From Isoetes taiwanensis (taxonomy: Eukaryota > Streptophyta > Lycopodiopsida > Isoetales > Isoetaceae), in contig JAJEKV010000039.1 in assembly GCA_021234155.1 (NCBI GenBank), positions 1,614,001 through 1,678,000 on the forward strand: 64,000 bases of DNA. The letters are read 5' to 3'. Made by a program: the position numbers and the translations under genes. The notes beneath the pieces were generated by a model, which ran no database searches, was not told the origin of the DNA, and saw nothing but the letters and a program-made list of their open reading frames with translations. Below are positions 21,717 to 33,299 of this stretch, piece after piece. The first letter of the stretch is position 1. Each line of letters opens with the position of its first letter.

Positions 21717-22025
21717 ATTCCTACTATACCCCACATACATGTTAGGGGCATGGTTCCTAGCTTTATTTTAGTTTCTCCTGATCTTTTTCATCACTTTGCA
21801 TCACACCATTTATTAGTTTCTCCTGATCTTCTCCTGACCTTTTGACAAATATGCAGTTTTTTAAAACCATTTATTGACATCACTCATAAATGTTTACTTA
21901 ATGGTTTGCATCTACTTGCATCTATCCTACATCATAATGTATTTGGTTTTATATAGCTTGAGACTAAGAACAATGCAGATGCATGTTTGATTTTGTATGC
22001 CATTCCAGTACGTGTATCCATATGT

Positions 22026-22415
22026 TCACAAAGCCTGGTATTGGCTAAATATTCGATTGAGAAGCTCTATCCAAAATTGAGAGCAAAAGTTAAAATAAGA
22101 ATTAGAATAAATAGGGGGTAAAAATATCATTGGATTCAGGAATGTGTACCTAAGAAGGGCAGCTTCAATTGTTAAATGAAGATGAGCCTTGAAAACGTTT
22201 CTTAGGCATAGACTCAGACTTGCAATAATATAAGCCATAAACACCATGCTACAAAACTGTAGAATAGGACATGTAACAATTTGATGAAGGTTCCATTCGA
22301 GTATAATTGCTGGAACATAAAATATGGCTACAAAATCCAAGAAAGATTGATGCAGATAATTGTCCTCCTGGATGATTGGGGCAATGAATAAAAAGTGTGT
22401 GAATGCCATATTCAA
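22026..22415 (-). CDS. Hypothetical 129-residue frame, duplicated
   Basis: A hydrophobic frame with several possible membrane-spanning stretches (FVAIFYVPAIIL, MVFMAYIIASLSL). It stays open in both duplicates with only a few substitutions. No family is recognised. Preservation may merely reflect recent duplication, so coding is doubtful. Confidence 0.25.
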   Translation of the reverse strand: MNMAFTHFLFIAPIIQEDNYLHQSFLDFVAIFYVPAIILEWNLHQIVTCPILQFCSMVFMAYIIASLSLCLRNVFKAHLHLTIEAALLRYTFLNPMIFLPPIYSNSYFNFCSQFWIELLNRIFSQYQAL

Positions 22416-23179
22416 ACCTCGTTAATATACTGATATCTCCTCCGATAATAATAAATACCTTTTTAGATAGAGTTGGAAAGGATCTCTGATTTATTCAATG
22501 CTTGAAACTGCAAACATTCTCGTTCAAGTTTGAAGACACCTTGGCAAGGAGCTTGATGTACTCTGCCTGAAAAATATAATCATTCTCAATCATTTAAGCT
22601 TGAGAATGCATATGCCAAAAACTGACATAATGTTGACATAACCAATGAAAGAAACCAAAGCGGAAGCAAATGTTTGGGTATGGCATGCTATAGCTGCATA
22701 GATTAATATAATTATTAAATTCCAAGTTTTTACCAGTTTTATCCACGTTATGATTGCATATGGAATGTATGTCTAAGATGCGATTTCAAGTCTTAAAGGC
22801 GTGTTTGTAGATAAGGTTACTAAATTTGTGCGGGCAACTAGCATTCTTGCTTTTTTAAAAGCTTTGATTCATGAAAAAAATTCTTAGCTTAGTTCGAAGA
22901 TGAACGTGCACTTTTCAATTGGTTTCCTTATTTTTTATATATTTCACCAGATCTGCTTGTAGTACATGGCAACTTCCTCTTCTTTTGATTTTTGTAAACT
23001 ATGTTGATCTCATGAAACATGATCTACAATTATCATTTTATCTTAAGCTTCATCTTATGTCTTGCACAGATTTTTGAACTTTCTTTTTGTAAAGCGGGTC
23101 AAGATAGTTTTGCTTAAACAGCGAAGCTTGAGGTATGATTTGTTTGAAGCCTTGCAATTTTTTCTTAAATCCTTATACA

Positions 23180-23566
23180 AGTCAACAACTGCTTTTGGCA
23201 ATTTACCCAAGTACCTGGACAGAGTTACAAGGCCAGGCTTTTCATCTAGCAGCAGGATGGTTGCTTTGGACTATCTGGAAAAGACGAAGACTGGTAATCT
23301 TCAAAGGTCTGGATGTGGCAGATAATCGTGTTCTCCAAGAAGCTCAAGGTTACATTGTAAAGTCGTATCATTGTTCTTCACTTGCCCCTCGCAAGAGGCG
23401 ATTGATTTTTGAGGAGTTGTTGGATGTGCACTCTTATGCTTAGGGTTGCTTCACTTTCGGTGGGTCTCGCTTATCCATTTGAGATTTTATTCCTGTCTCT
23501 GCATTTATACTTGTATTTGACTCTTTGATTGAATAAAAGTCGGCGTCCTTCAACATTTTTTTTTTT
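23180..23566 (+). mobile_element. 5'-truncated LINE 3' end with poly(T) tail
   Basis: Insertion relative to block B2, where the site reads CTTATACAAGTC then TTGTTAGGC. The plus frame to 23443 contains LAAGWLLWTIWKRRRLVIF and ends in RRLIFEELLDVHSYA. This resembles the Trp-rich end of the LINE zf-RVT region. It ends in GGCGTCCTTCAAC and a T run. About 10 bp of target is replaced. Confidence 0.65.
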
Positions 23567-24557
23567 TTTAAAAGAATTTGTACTAGTCGAGAAGTGCAGC
23601 AGGTTATGAAATCCTTCAAGTCGAAATAGGTTTGGCAAAAATATTGTTGAGTTTTTTTTTTTTTTTTTGAGGAGGAGGAGGTGCTAAGGCCGCTTCATAT
23701 CCAATCGGCAAATTCTTTTAAATTTTTAGCTGATGTGTTGCAGGTTATGCGAGGTTATGCGAGTTTAGGTTATGTGGTTTCATCTAAATTCTATCTATTT
23801 GGCATTGCATGCTCTCAAAACACTTGGGATAAGGAAATCCTTTACTGACTAGATTTTATTTCTTTCAAGTTTTTTGGAGTTGTATTCTTGCAAAATCAAG
23901 CTTGCAAGGTTAAAGGCAATATTTTACAAGGCATATAACCATGTGAGACTGGTATTCATTCAATGAAGATGCCTCTTAGGTTAAACCAGGTAGTAGATGG
24001 GTTTTGAGCTATGAATGGATTAGGTTGCTGGCCATATGCTGGTCTTGGAAATATATTGGTTCCTTATATGTCGCAGGCATAAAACATATCTTCAATTGCT
24101 ACTATGTTATCCAAGCACACCTTTGAGTTTGATTGTGTTCATGTCTTTTGACCCAGGAAGAATAGCGCTAAATTCTTAGATTATCACCAATTTACAAATG
24201 CCAAGAAGTTCAGGTAAGTTTTGCATCTGCTATTGCCAAATGATGAATCCTAATAAAATTAAAACACGTTTGCAACACCAACTAAGAGAAAAATCTAGAG
24301 GTTACCAAATATATAAAGAATTCTTTCAATGCAGGTGAAATTTGGATCTGACATGTAAAGGCATTTTGTGTGAATGTTTTGCATAGAAAGGTAAATACCA
24401 CAGAAATTTAGCCATCAACATGCAGTAAAACACTTACTAAGAATATCTACGATTTAAAGATGGGATATGCCGTGTACCATCTCCTTTGGTTCCGCAAAAA
24501 GATTACAGGTAAATCTGTTCATAAAATTCTGGAGCATGCTAGAACACTATACCAGTT
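23567..24557. other. Spacer in block B1, no gene
   Basis: AT-rich, no domain-bearing frame. It includes the intact target site of the B2 LINE (GCATGCTCTCAAAACACTTGG, about 23805-23826). Confidence 0.5.
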
Positions 24558-25565
24558 TCGTTCCTTGCATGTTATGTACCTACATTGATCTTTTGAAGCA
24601 TTTTAACTGAAGTATCTACCAATCTTGTAAATATAATGAAAAATGTACAGAACTAAGCATACCCACTGTTGATAAATCATTAAAAAAAAAGGATAAATAG
24701 GAAGGCAGATGCGTAAAACAGTCAAGCTGTAAATTTGCAGAAGTGAATTTGTATGCCACAGCTTAAGATCTTTCTAGACCCTATTTGCTTAGAATTACCC
24801 AAATTCATTTATGATTTGCATCAAATCTTACCTTCGTTGAAAAATACTATACTTTAAAAGATGCTCTGCATGAACAGCTTTTTTAAAACCACGGGTTAAT
24901 AACCAGTGTTCAAATAACCAGTTAAGATTCTAATCCGTTTTGGAAAAAAAGGGAAGTAGAGCAAAATTACATGTAAATAATAAGATCGAAGGTTGCTAAA
25001 AAACCATTAAGATCATTACACAACCAGAAACTTACATGGGGTTTTATGGTGAAGCCATGCTTTGCCAAATAGAGCATCGCTGTATTACCAAAAACAGCTC
25101 AAAGGAATCGAACTTCTGGGACATGCGGCCTTCACCGGAAAAGTTAGAAAACAGAGAAATATATATAGGCTACATTAGCTGCAGACTAGGCTATGATTTC
25201 ACACCGCGAGATACATTTTCCAGAACCCTTGTGATTCACAATCAGGTGCTGAGCGACTAGAACCTATTCACGCTTGCCGGAAAAGAAAAAACAACAGAAA
25301 AAGTCTACTTACAGGAAAGGGATTGAGGAATCTTTGCTTTTGCGAGTTGCAAGACCCCAAAAAGGATTTGGACACTGCTACCGTGAGACGGCAACACATG
25401 CGCAAAGTTCAAAGGTTTAGGGTTAGGGTTAGTGCCGTAATGAAAAACATGATGTAATGATGTGGACCTCGACTTTATCCCATAAAAGGCTTCTTATGCT
25501 ACTCCTACAACAATATCCCACATCTCAGAAATTTTGCTGTCCACACAAAATACCGCATTTTTTTT

Positions 25566-26005
25566 AGGGAAAATTTCAAATATACCCCTCAAGTTTGTGA
25601 AAATTCCAAAAATACCCTCCAAATGAAGAGCATTTTTGGAAAAAAGATAATAGAGTTTTTGTTGCTCCTGAAATGCAACAGTTGTCTTCACAAATATTAT
25701 AGATCAGGATAAGATCTTCCGAACAACATCAAATTCATCGAAATTGGAGTTGAAATTCATAAGTTATGCTCATTTACATCGTTTTTTAAAGCACTTCCTT
25801 AAAACACTATAACTTGCGATTCCAACTCCATTTTTTATGATTCTACTGTTATTGGATAGTCCTCATTCACATCTACAAGGTACATGGAGGACACTTTTTT
25901 AGTTGATTAATCCCAAGAAAGTTATTGCCAGTTGCTAAATACCCTATTTCTAGGGGTATTTTTGGAATATTTGTAAACTTGAGGGGTATATTTGGAATTT
26001 TCCCT
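25566..26005. mobile_element. MITE with 51-bp terminal inverted repeats
   Basis: 25567-25617 (GGGAAAATTTC...AAATACCC) is the near-perfect reverse complement of 25954-26004. The 440-bp element has no coding capacity. It is absent from block A1, which reads GCATTTTGTTTTTACTG at the site. It sits in a T run, so the target duplication is ambiguous. Confidence 0.85.
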
Positions 26006-26019
26006 TTTTTTTACTGTGC

Positions 26020-26304
26020 TTTTAATATTGCTGTCCACACAAAATACTGCATTTTTTTTTACGTGATGCTTTTGCGATTGATGCTACTTTGTCTAGAAGC
26101 TTTGCGCTATTACTTTCAATGCCTCCCACGCGGCGGCTTGGAGCTTATCTTCAAGCGTGGTAGGGACATCGGAAAATGATTTTAGACTTGAATAGTATAG
26201 AGGCAAGAGGCCTCATTTAGTGGACTTATTATATGTATTTCTTTTTGCCGCCTAATAGACCTGAGGGTTTGATATCGACTGATAATAAATCAATCAATCA
26301 ATCC
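26020..26304 (+). mobile_element. Insertion with LINE-like 3' end and (ATCA)n tail
   Basis: Absent from block A1, which joins CTTTAAT directly to ATGCCACTT. It begins with a second copy of the local GCTGTCCACACAAAATA segment, then carries a short frame ending in GGLELIFKRGRDIGK. It ends in AATAAATCAATCAATCAATC. Interpreted as a 5'-truncated LINE of a second tail type. Confidence 0.5.
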
Positions 26305-26479
26305 ATATGCCACTTGGTTTAATCATGACCGTGCCCGATATTTAGGGCGCATCTATCTTGCACACCAATCAAAGCGTCAACTTGTGGGGCAACGTTTCTA
26401 CCTTATCAACAACATATTTGCCTCCTCGTGATCAGGTTTATTGAAATACTTAAGGCCTAAGCTAATAATTCAAAGCAAC

Positions 26480-26488
26480 TATAAAAGG
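26480..26488 (+). promoter_or_regulatory. TATA box of lectin gene
   Basis: CTATAAAAG lies about 90 bp upstream of the ATG at 26578, in the same context as the other lectin copies. Confidence 0.75.
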
Positions 26489-26577
26489 CCGAGATTTTCA
26501 CAAAGGAGATCAATCACATTTTCTATCTATCGTCTTCCAGCAATAATTATCTATCTTGCATAGCAATCCATCCAGCA

Positions 26578-27054
26578 ATGGAGGGCCGTTTCGTGTTGCT
26601 GTTATGCACATTAGGGGCCTTGGCATTCCTTGGCACTTGCGAGGCAGGCGACGTAGGCACTACATTGTATGCCGGCCAGACCCTTTGGGCAGCCAATTAT
26701 CTAAAATCCAGCAATGCCCATTACCAGTTCCTCATGCAAGAAGATTGTAATCTGGTGCTTTATAAGCTGTCTGATAATGCAAAGGTTCTTTGGAGCAGCG
26801 GTACAAACAACAAAGGGAGCGGTTGCTACCTCAAAATGCAGACTGATGGCAATCTGGTGATCTATAACAGCGGTGGTGGGGCAGTGTGGGCTAGTAATAC
26901 AGCCCGTTCTTCGCAGAACTTCAGGCTTGTGATGCAGGACGATGGAAATGTGGTGATCTATACACCCTCTAATTCGCCAATCTGGGCTACCGGTACCAAC
27001 GGTAAAGCCACAGTTTCTTCCTCTGAAAACGATGGCATGCATATATCTGAATAA
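26578..27054 (+). CDS. GNA/bulb-type mannose-binding-like lectin, secreted
   Basis: The second complete lectin has 158 residues and one exon. It has a signal peptide at residues 1-23 (ending TCEA before GDVG) and a B-lectin domain with three complete QxDxNxVxY sites: QEDCNLVLY, QTDGNLVIY and QDDGNVVIY. The tail KATVSSSENDGMHISE is longer than in the 765-1220 copy and looks ancestral, because the A1 remnant has the same tail. A Cys pair around QEDC and GSGC probably forms the conserved disulfide. AATAAA (27050-27055) overlaps the stop codon, with an identical context 3' of the other copies. It is the only intact lectin inside the A duplication. Confidence 0.95.
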   Translation: MEGRFVLLLCTLGALAFLGTCEAGDVGTTLYAGQTLWAANYLKSSNAHYQFLMQEDCNLVLYKLSDNAKVLWSSGTNNKGSGCYLKMQTDGNLVIYNSGGGAVWASNTARSSQNFRLVMQDDGNVVIYTPSNSPIWATGTNGKATVSSSENDGMHISE

Positions 27055-27519
27055 AGATCTCCAACGATGTCTCCACAAAGATCTATATAAGACGATCTAA
27101 ATAAGACGATCTAAATAAGACGATCTAAAGATCTAAATGGTGTTATGTTCACTATTTTATAATGCATTATCTTTGTAATAATGGATTTGTATGACTCTTT
27201 CTCATATAAAGACACATCCATGTCCAATTTGTATTATTCTATCCTTTATGCTTAAATTGAGACTGTTCCTATCTTTGTGAGACTTTATGTTTATCTATGT
27301 GACACTGTTTTTATCATTCAAGCATAATGCACACTTCCCAAATTTAAATAAACTTTTAACTTCTCGATGTCGGATCATAAATTTTTAATGCTTTAGTGAC
27401 CATAAATTTTATCACAACTTCCAATCCATGTGCCTGAATCAAAGGTAGCTCATTGACTATTCAAGTTGTGAAACGTGAAAAAACTAGAAACCAAGCCCAA
27501 CATTGTTGGGCTATAAGAA

Positions 27520-28562
27520 ATTTGTGCAGTTTCCCCTCCCTCTTTCTTCCCCTTTTTTTTGCTTTTCCATTTTATTTTCGCTTTTCCCTTTCTTCTTTTT
27601 CCCATAACCCGATTGGGTTTCCGCGGACGTTAAAATTTCTATCTTATCTTATCTTATCTTCCCTTTTTTTCCTCTACCTTTTTTTCCTTTCTTTCGGGGA
27701 GTGTTACAATACTACCGTTTTAAAGATTCCTTGTAGTTTTACTTGTGATCCTCCCGCTTCTGTAGTTCTTAAATACGCCACCTTTTGCCGTCATGATATC
27801 CATTTTTCTAGCGCCTCTACTCCGATTTGTCCCATGTTGCTCTGCTTGTTCCATGGTTGGTTGGTCTTTTTAGTTCTTTGGACATGTTCAATCTTGCTTT
27901 TGAAAGTTTTCAAATCCTTGTGTTCTATTCTATTCTATTCTATTCTATTCTTCTACCTTCTTCGCCTTTCCTTTCCATTAATTTGGTAGCTTTGTTCTTC
28001 TTGTTTATTCGTTGGGGTTTTGTTCTTTTAGTCTCGTTATTTTCATGTTTGGCTCTGTTGTTTCATTTTGTCCTCATTCATGGTCAATTGCTCCTCTTTC
28101 AGCCTTCTGTTTACTTGTTCTATTAGTTATTGTTAGTATTGCTTTCACGTTGTTTGGTCTCTGTGGTTCAAATTATCCCTTTCATTGCAATCTCATTGCT
28201 CCATCCCTCTGCTTCGTTAGTCTTATTTACCATGTGATCTCTAATCCCCTTCATCTCGCTCAGTCCTTGGGTCTGATTGGTCCCTAAGGTTGGCATACCT
28301 CATCGATTTGTTGGTTGGCCATCCTTAATTCTTTTTGGCTTCTATACTTTGAGTTTGACCATTGTATTCTTTTAGAACTCCATTTTGCTTTATTCTTAGG
28401 AGAGCTATAACTTAAAGTAGACATGCACAAGTTATGATGATATTTGGTGTGGGGTTAAGCATGACTATATTATAGTTTTGACAAACGTATTCTATCATGC
28501 ATGTGTATGATGTTTGATGGATAATCGTGACTTTATTTTGTTTCATGTTTCATGTTGCATCA
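27520..28562. other. T-rich tract (block A2, part 1)
   Basis: Direct copy of 14440-15512, including the CCGCGGACGTTAAAA + (TTATC)n tail (27620-27660). It has one extra TTCTA unit at 27930 compared with 14880. It is interrupted by the element beginning at 28563. Confidence 0.6.
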
Positions 28563-28894
28563 GGGTGTTTTTTTAATCGAGGTGTACAATTGAGCACGTC
28601 ACATGATGTCGCGACATGGGGTGCTGATCGGGTGCTGATTACCCTTCTACTGCCCTTCACGTGCCCTTCACCCAATTTCCCTCACCCGCCAAATTTTCAC
28701 CCGCCATGGATCCGAGCTTCCGGAACGGTTGATCATCAATTTCTTGCTGAGGTGCGGTCGATTTGCTAGCCATGTCATCAATCCCGATTATGCTGGTGCT
28801 TGATTCCTTTTTCGAATTTGGAATTGGCGGCCTTATTTTCCTTTTTCTTGTTTCGAATTGCTTTCTGATTCTTTTCAGATGTTTTCAAACTCGA

Positions 28895-31800
28895 ATGGAT
28901 TGGGAAGGCGCTTTTGTTTCTTCCATTTCAAAGCTTGGTTCTAGCTTTGATCCTAAAGATCTGCTATTCAGTTTGCACTATTTTCAAGAACAATCCCAGC
29001 AGTTTCTGCAGTTATGTTCTCGCATAGCAGGAACAATTCATTTTGACAGGCCTACTACTGATGCGCATTCGGAAGAAATTGTTGGAGAATATGAAGGAAG
29101 CATTCATCTCCATGGCATGCAAGGTTTGCATGCCCAATTCATTAATGTCTTATACTATTTTTCTAATGTGCTTGCTTTATTCTCACTTTTCAGATGCTTT
29201 TGAGGTTCATAGGACAGTGGATCCCACAGAAATACAGTTCAAAGGAAATGAACCTTATGACTTTAATTGGGCAGAAGATGATCTTCATTATTTTGGTGCT
29301 GATTATGCATATAATGTAGGTGCTTCAAAAGAAAATACAAACACTCAATCCGTTACTGGTATGGAGTTCTTTTCTATTGTTTGCTTGAATCCATATTGAA
29401 GAAGAATAGACTTCATAATTTTCTTTTTATTTTTTGCTTTGCCATTGTGCAGAATGTGAGCTTCAAGTCCAACATGAGCAGGTGCAAAGCACTCTTGAAA
29501 CAGGTTACTTGGCTTTTTCTTGACTGTCATGCTATCTGGTGTAATATTCTAAATCAGTGTTACTTGTACATATCATGCAGATCAGCATACTTCTTGCAAA
29601 GAAGATTTACTAACAGTCTATAGGAATATCAGTGCACTTAAAAGAAAACAACAAAGAGCACGAAAGAGGGCAAGGGAAGCTGATGCAGAATCTGAGAGTA
29701 TCAAGTATCAAAAACCATTGTCAGAAATGACGAACCATAATGGATTGACTAAAAGAAGAAAACAACAATTGTCTAAGAAGATTGCTAACTATGCTAATGA
29801 GGTATGTCATAGGAACTCAGAAAAAGATAGGAAAGAGGTGCTTGTGGTGTCTTTGCTAAAATTATGTTACGAGTGGGAAGTTTTAAAATTAAAGGAAGTA
29901 GCAACAATGACTCAGATAGTAGATAATTTGAGGAATTCCTTGTCCAAACATAAGCTTGACGGATCCACGGATGTGCTTAGAGCAAGGAACTCGCCATAGT
30001 GTTTCTTTGTTGTGATTGGGACAAAGCTGCTTGGGAACTTCAAATGTTTGAACTTAAATAGAAGGTATGTGGCAAAACAAAGAAGACGTAGGAGAGTAGC
30101 GACTAAAATTGGAGATGGACCACGGTCAATGTTCAAGAGGAAAAGCGAGGTTTGATAAGCTTAGTAGGAAGGAACAAGCGTAGATTCTGATTCTGGACAA
30201 TTCACTCTCGAGTTTCACCATGCAAGAAGCATGTGATAAAGATTTGGGAAGCCCCAGGTAAAAAGTACCTGCATCCTCTACATTTTTTGGAAGAAACTGA
30301 GGTGTGATTTGATTTTCTAGTTGCTTTGTTATTGCTTAAAAGGTATTGATTGCATTTTTTTTTTTTTTTTACATCAGTGTGCATTCTATGAAAGGTTTAG
30401 AAGGGAAAATCCAAAATTCGAGATCTCATTCTCAGCTTTCCATGCATTGAAGCCTCCATTTGTGAGGAAAGTGAAGGACAGGGAAACATGTTGTTGTGTG
30501 TACCACATGAGACTAGACTTGGTTAGACAAGCCTTGAACAAGATAAGGTTAGATGCAAAAATCCATGGTCTTTGAATGCACTTGTACATGTGTTGTATGT
30601 GGTCTGGACCAACATGTCAAACGCGTGATATGACATATAAATCTACAAGCGACATGTGGAGGTCATTGGTTTGTACTAAAGATATTGCGGATGAGTGGCA
30701 TGACCATAAATGCACGCTATTGTCATGTCGAATTGTGGCCCATCAAATTTACCCGTGTGTCCAAAAGAACTAGCGAGGGGTTTAAGGCACATGATTGATT
30801 TGGAAGACTTTTGATCTGATGAGTGTCTTTTATGCCTTTTTATGTTTGAAATGTTAATTGCTTACCTATTTTTCTTTTGCGGGTTTATGAATCATTAAAT
30901 GAACGATGGCAAAGGTGGTTTCATAGTGACACAAAAACTGTTGTGAAGCTTGTGTACAAGTCAACTTCAACGGCGAGATGTTTTAACAAATGCCAAGCAA
31001 GTCCCGAAAGAGTTCATCCCCATAACTATGAGGCTAGGTGGCGGGCTACTACGGTTTAGGCGGTGCTTAGCCACTTTTCCCGAGAGACACTATAGTGTCG
31101 GTTATTGACTTTGCTGAGAACTACACATTCAAGATACAGCAGGAGATTCAAAGTTTACATTGGAGAAATGACCAATGCACCATATTGGTGCATATATCAT
31201 ACAGGCATGCTACTCCAGAAGAGGTTGTGGCTGAGGACGAGAAATTTGATTGTAGCACTGAAAGACATATTATCAAAGAGACACATTTTTATATTTCAGA
31301 TGATAGAGAGCATGACACTTTGTTTGTGCAACATTGCCTTAAGAAGCATGCTGATCTACTAGCCAGCAAAGGTTTTAAATATAACAATCATGTTATGTGG
31401 TCTGATGGATGTGCACGTCAATTCAAAGGTGCAAGAACTTTTTTCTTTCTTGGCAGATTTTATAAAAATATGGGGATTCCTATCCATTGGAACTATTTTG
31501 GTTCTTACCATGGAAAAGGTACATACCAGCTTTCTTTAATATTAGATATTCTTGTTTGAACAACACCAACTTATTGGGCATGTTTATTATGTAGGTGAGC
31601 ATGATGGTGCTGGTGCTGTTCTAAAGAGAGCACTCACTCATGAGATGTTAAAAAGAAATTCTAAACCATTAAGAGACACTCATGATGTTGTTATGTTCTG
31701 TAGAGAACACTTCAAAGATTCTGAGAAATGCAGGTACTGAAATTGTGTAATGGTGCTGACTTGGTGCTGATTTAGTGCTGTTCTTTCTAAAATAGCTTCT

Positions 31801-32777
31801 TGTTTTCTATTTTGACAGATATTTTTGGGAAGTGGAAAATATGAAGTTTCTTGAGAGATGAGATGTTTGATTGTGCAACACTTACGAGGGGTCAAGTAAG
31901 TTCCATAGCATCGGACCAGTGAATTGCAAGGATCCCACCGGGTTGCACATATGAATTATTCATGCTTTTTGCCACTACTGGCGGGTGGGTAAGTCTGATA
32001 AATGCATGAACAAAGGCGGGATAGGCACTTGGATTTTTTTGAATTAAGGCCGGTGTTGATGAAGAGGAACCTGTAGATGGGCCAGTGTATGAAGGGGATG
32101 CAGAATGGAAATCAGATATCATAGATGTTGGAGAGAACTTTGCAGTGGTTGCTCCAGCAGATAACAAGGAGAAAGTGGATTTCTATATCTTGAGATGTAC
32201 AGAAGTTAAACATGTAATTGAGAAGGCTTACAAAGATCCTTGGGGCCAAAAGTTTGGAAGGAGGGAGGTGGTTGTGACTGGTAAGTTTTATAAATATATA
32301 GAACAGAGCAGGTATGAACTTCTTAGGTTTGAACCAGATTGTAGTGTGTACAGCCATTTAGTAGTGGCATGTAATTTTGACATGAAAGACTTAGGTGGCA
32401 ACATTTTTGAGTTGGAAACTGATGTGCATGAACATATTCTTGAAAGTCTACAAACACAATCTACTGTCCTTGCTCAATGTGATGTTGCAAGCAACAGTAA
32501 GCCAGAACCAAAGAGCAAGCAACAGTTAGTTAGCAAGTCAGGAGGCAGAAAAGAGGAGGCAAGCAGCAGTAAGCCAGCACCAAAGAAGCAAGGTTCACTG
32601 AAGTCAGTGAAGTTAGTGAACAAGAAAAGACCAAAAAAGCAAGGACCAAAAAAGTCAGGGTGTGAAAAAAAGCAGGAGGCAAGCAGCTCATTGACCAAGC
32701 AGAAAACAGGAAGAAAACAAGGTGACATTGGAGAAAAAAAACCTGCAAATAACAAAAAACAAAACACCAGTAAATAA
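28895..32777 (+). pseudogene. Transposase gene of element A (multi-exon, probably degenerate)
   Basis: About ten GT/AG exons are visible: 28895-29122, 29193-29358, 29452-29502, 29580-29802, then pieces to 30770, 31105-31520, 31594-31734 and 32050-32777. In order they show a basic KRKQQRARKRAREADAES segment and a Cys-containing ERFRRENP...RETCCCVYH block. Next comes an RNase-H-like core with IDFAENYTFKIQ, QSLHWRNDQ, FYISDDREHD, VMWSDGCARQFKGA, FGSYHGKG and EHDGAGAVLKRA. The last exon has a compact beta-rich FAVVAPADNKEKVDFYIL region resembling BAH/Tudor-type readers, then a Lys-rich tail. Asp in DFAENY and SDGC are likely catalytic. Frameshifts near 30575 and a stop near 31858 suggest inactivity, unless splicing avoids them. 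Confidence 0.7.
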
Positions 32778-32939
32778 CAGCAAGAAATACTCACATTGAC
32801 TCACAATTCAATCACTCATAGAACTTAAACTTCAAGTGAATGAAACTTGAAAGCATGTAAATTTAAAAGCATGAAAACAGCAATGCAATTTTGATTATAA
32901 ACTTGACAGTGAACAGGAAATATGAATGATTGTGAACTT

Positions 32940-33225
32940 ATTATCTTATTGCAACAATTCAAAGTAGAAACATCTAAATTACAACAATTGAAATTCAATA
33001 CTCTAATTGCAATTCAATACTCTAATTGCAATTGCAATTCAATACTCAAATTGCAAGTTTGCTCAAAATTCACTCAAATTGCAAAAGTTTACTCAAATTG
33101 CAAGTTTGCAAGTTTACTCAAAATTTACTCAAATTGCAAGTTTACTCAAAATTTGCTCAAAATTGCAATTCAATACTCAAATTGCAAGTTTGCAAGTTTA
33201 CTCAAAATTGCAAAAGTTTAATATA
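32940..33225. repeat. Short-unit repeat between convergent genes of element A
   Basis: Variants of CTCAAATTGCAAGTTTA and AATTGCAATTCAATA recur more than a dozen times with a period near 10-20 bp. The repeat occupies the intergenic gap where both element genes end. Confidence 0.8.
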
Positions 33226-33299
33226 TTATCGAATACAGCATTCATAAACATTTCAAGAGTTCTAAGTTCATAAACATTCATAAACAGTTCAAAATTTCT

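Larger units (their letters stand above)
20540..24557. repeat. Inverted segmental duplication block B1 (partner 56514-64000)
   Basis: The sequence matches the reverse complement of 56514-64000 throughout. It includes the glycine-rich gene, the 129-residue frame and the CTCAAAACACTTGG site. It ends abruptly at ATACCAGTTTC (24557 and 56514), directly where block A2 begins. B2 carries a 3.9 kb LINE absent here. B1 carries LINE fragments at about 21623-21716 and 23180-23566 absent there. Confidence 0.92.

Noticed and set aside
25424-25442. Telomere-like GGTTTAGGGTTAGGG
   Set aside because: Only about two imperfect units; too short for an interstitial telomere.
32474-32794. Minus-strand Leu/Phe-rich frame opposite the Lys-rich transposase tail
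   Set aside because: Antisense of AAG/AAA codons; no independent support.
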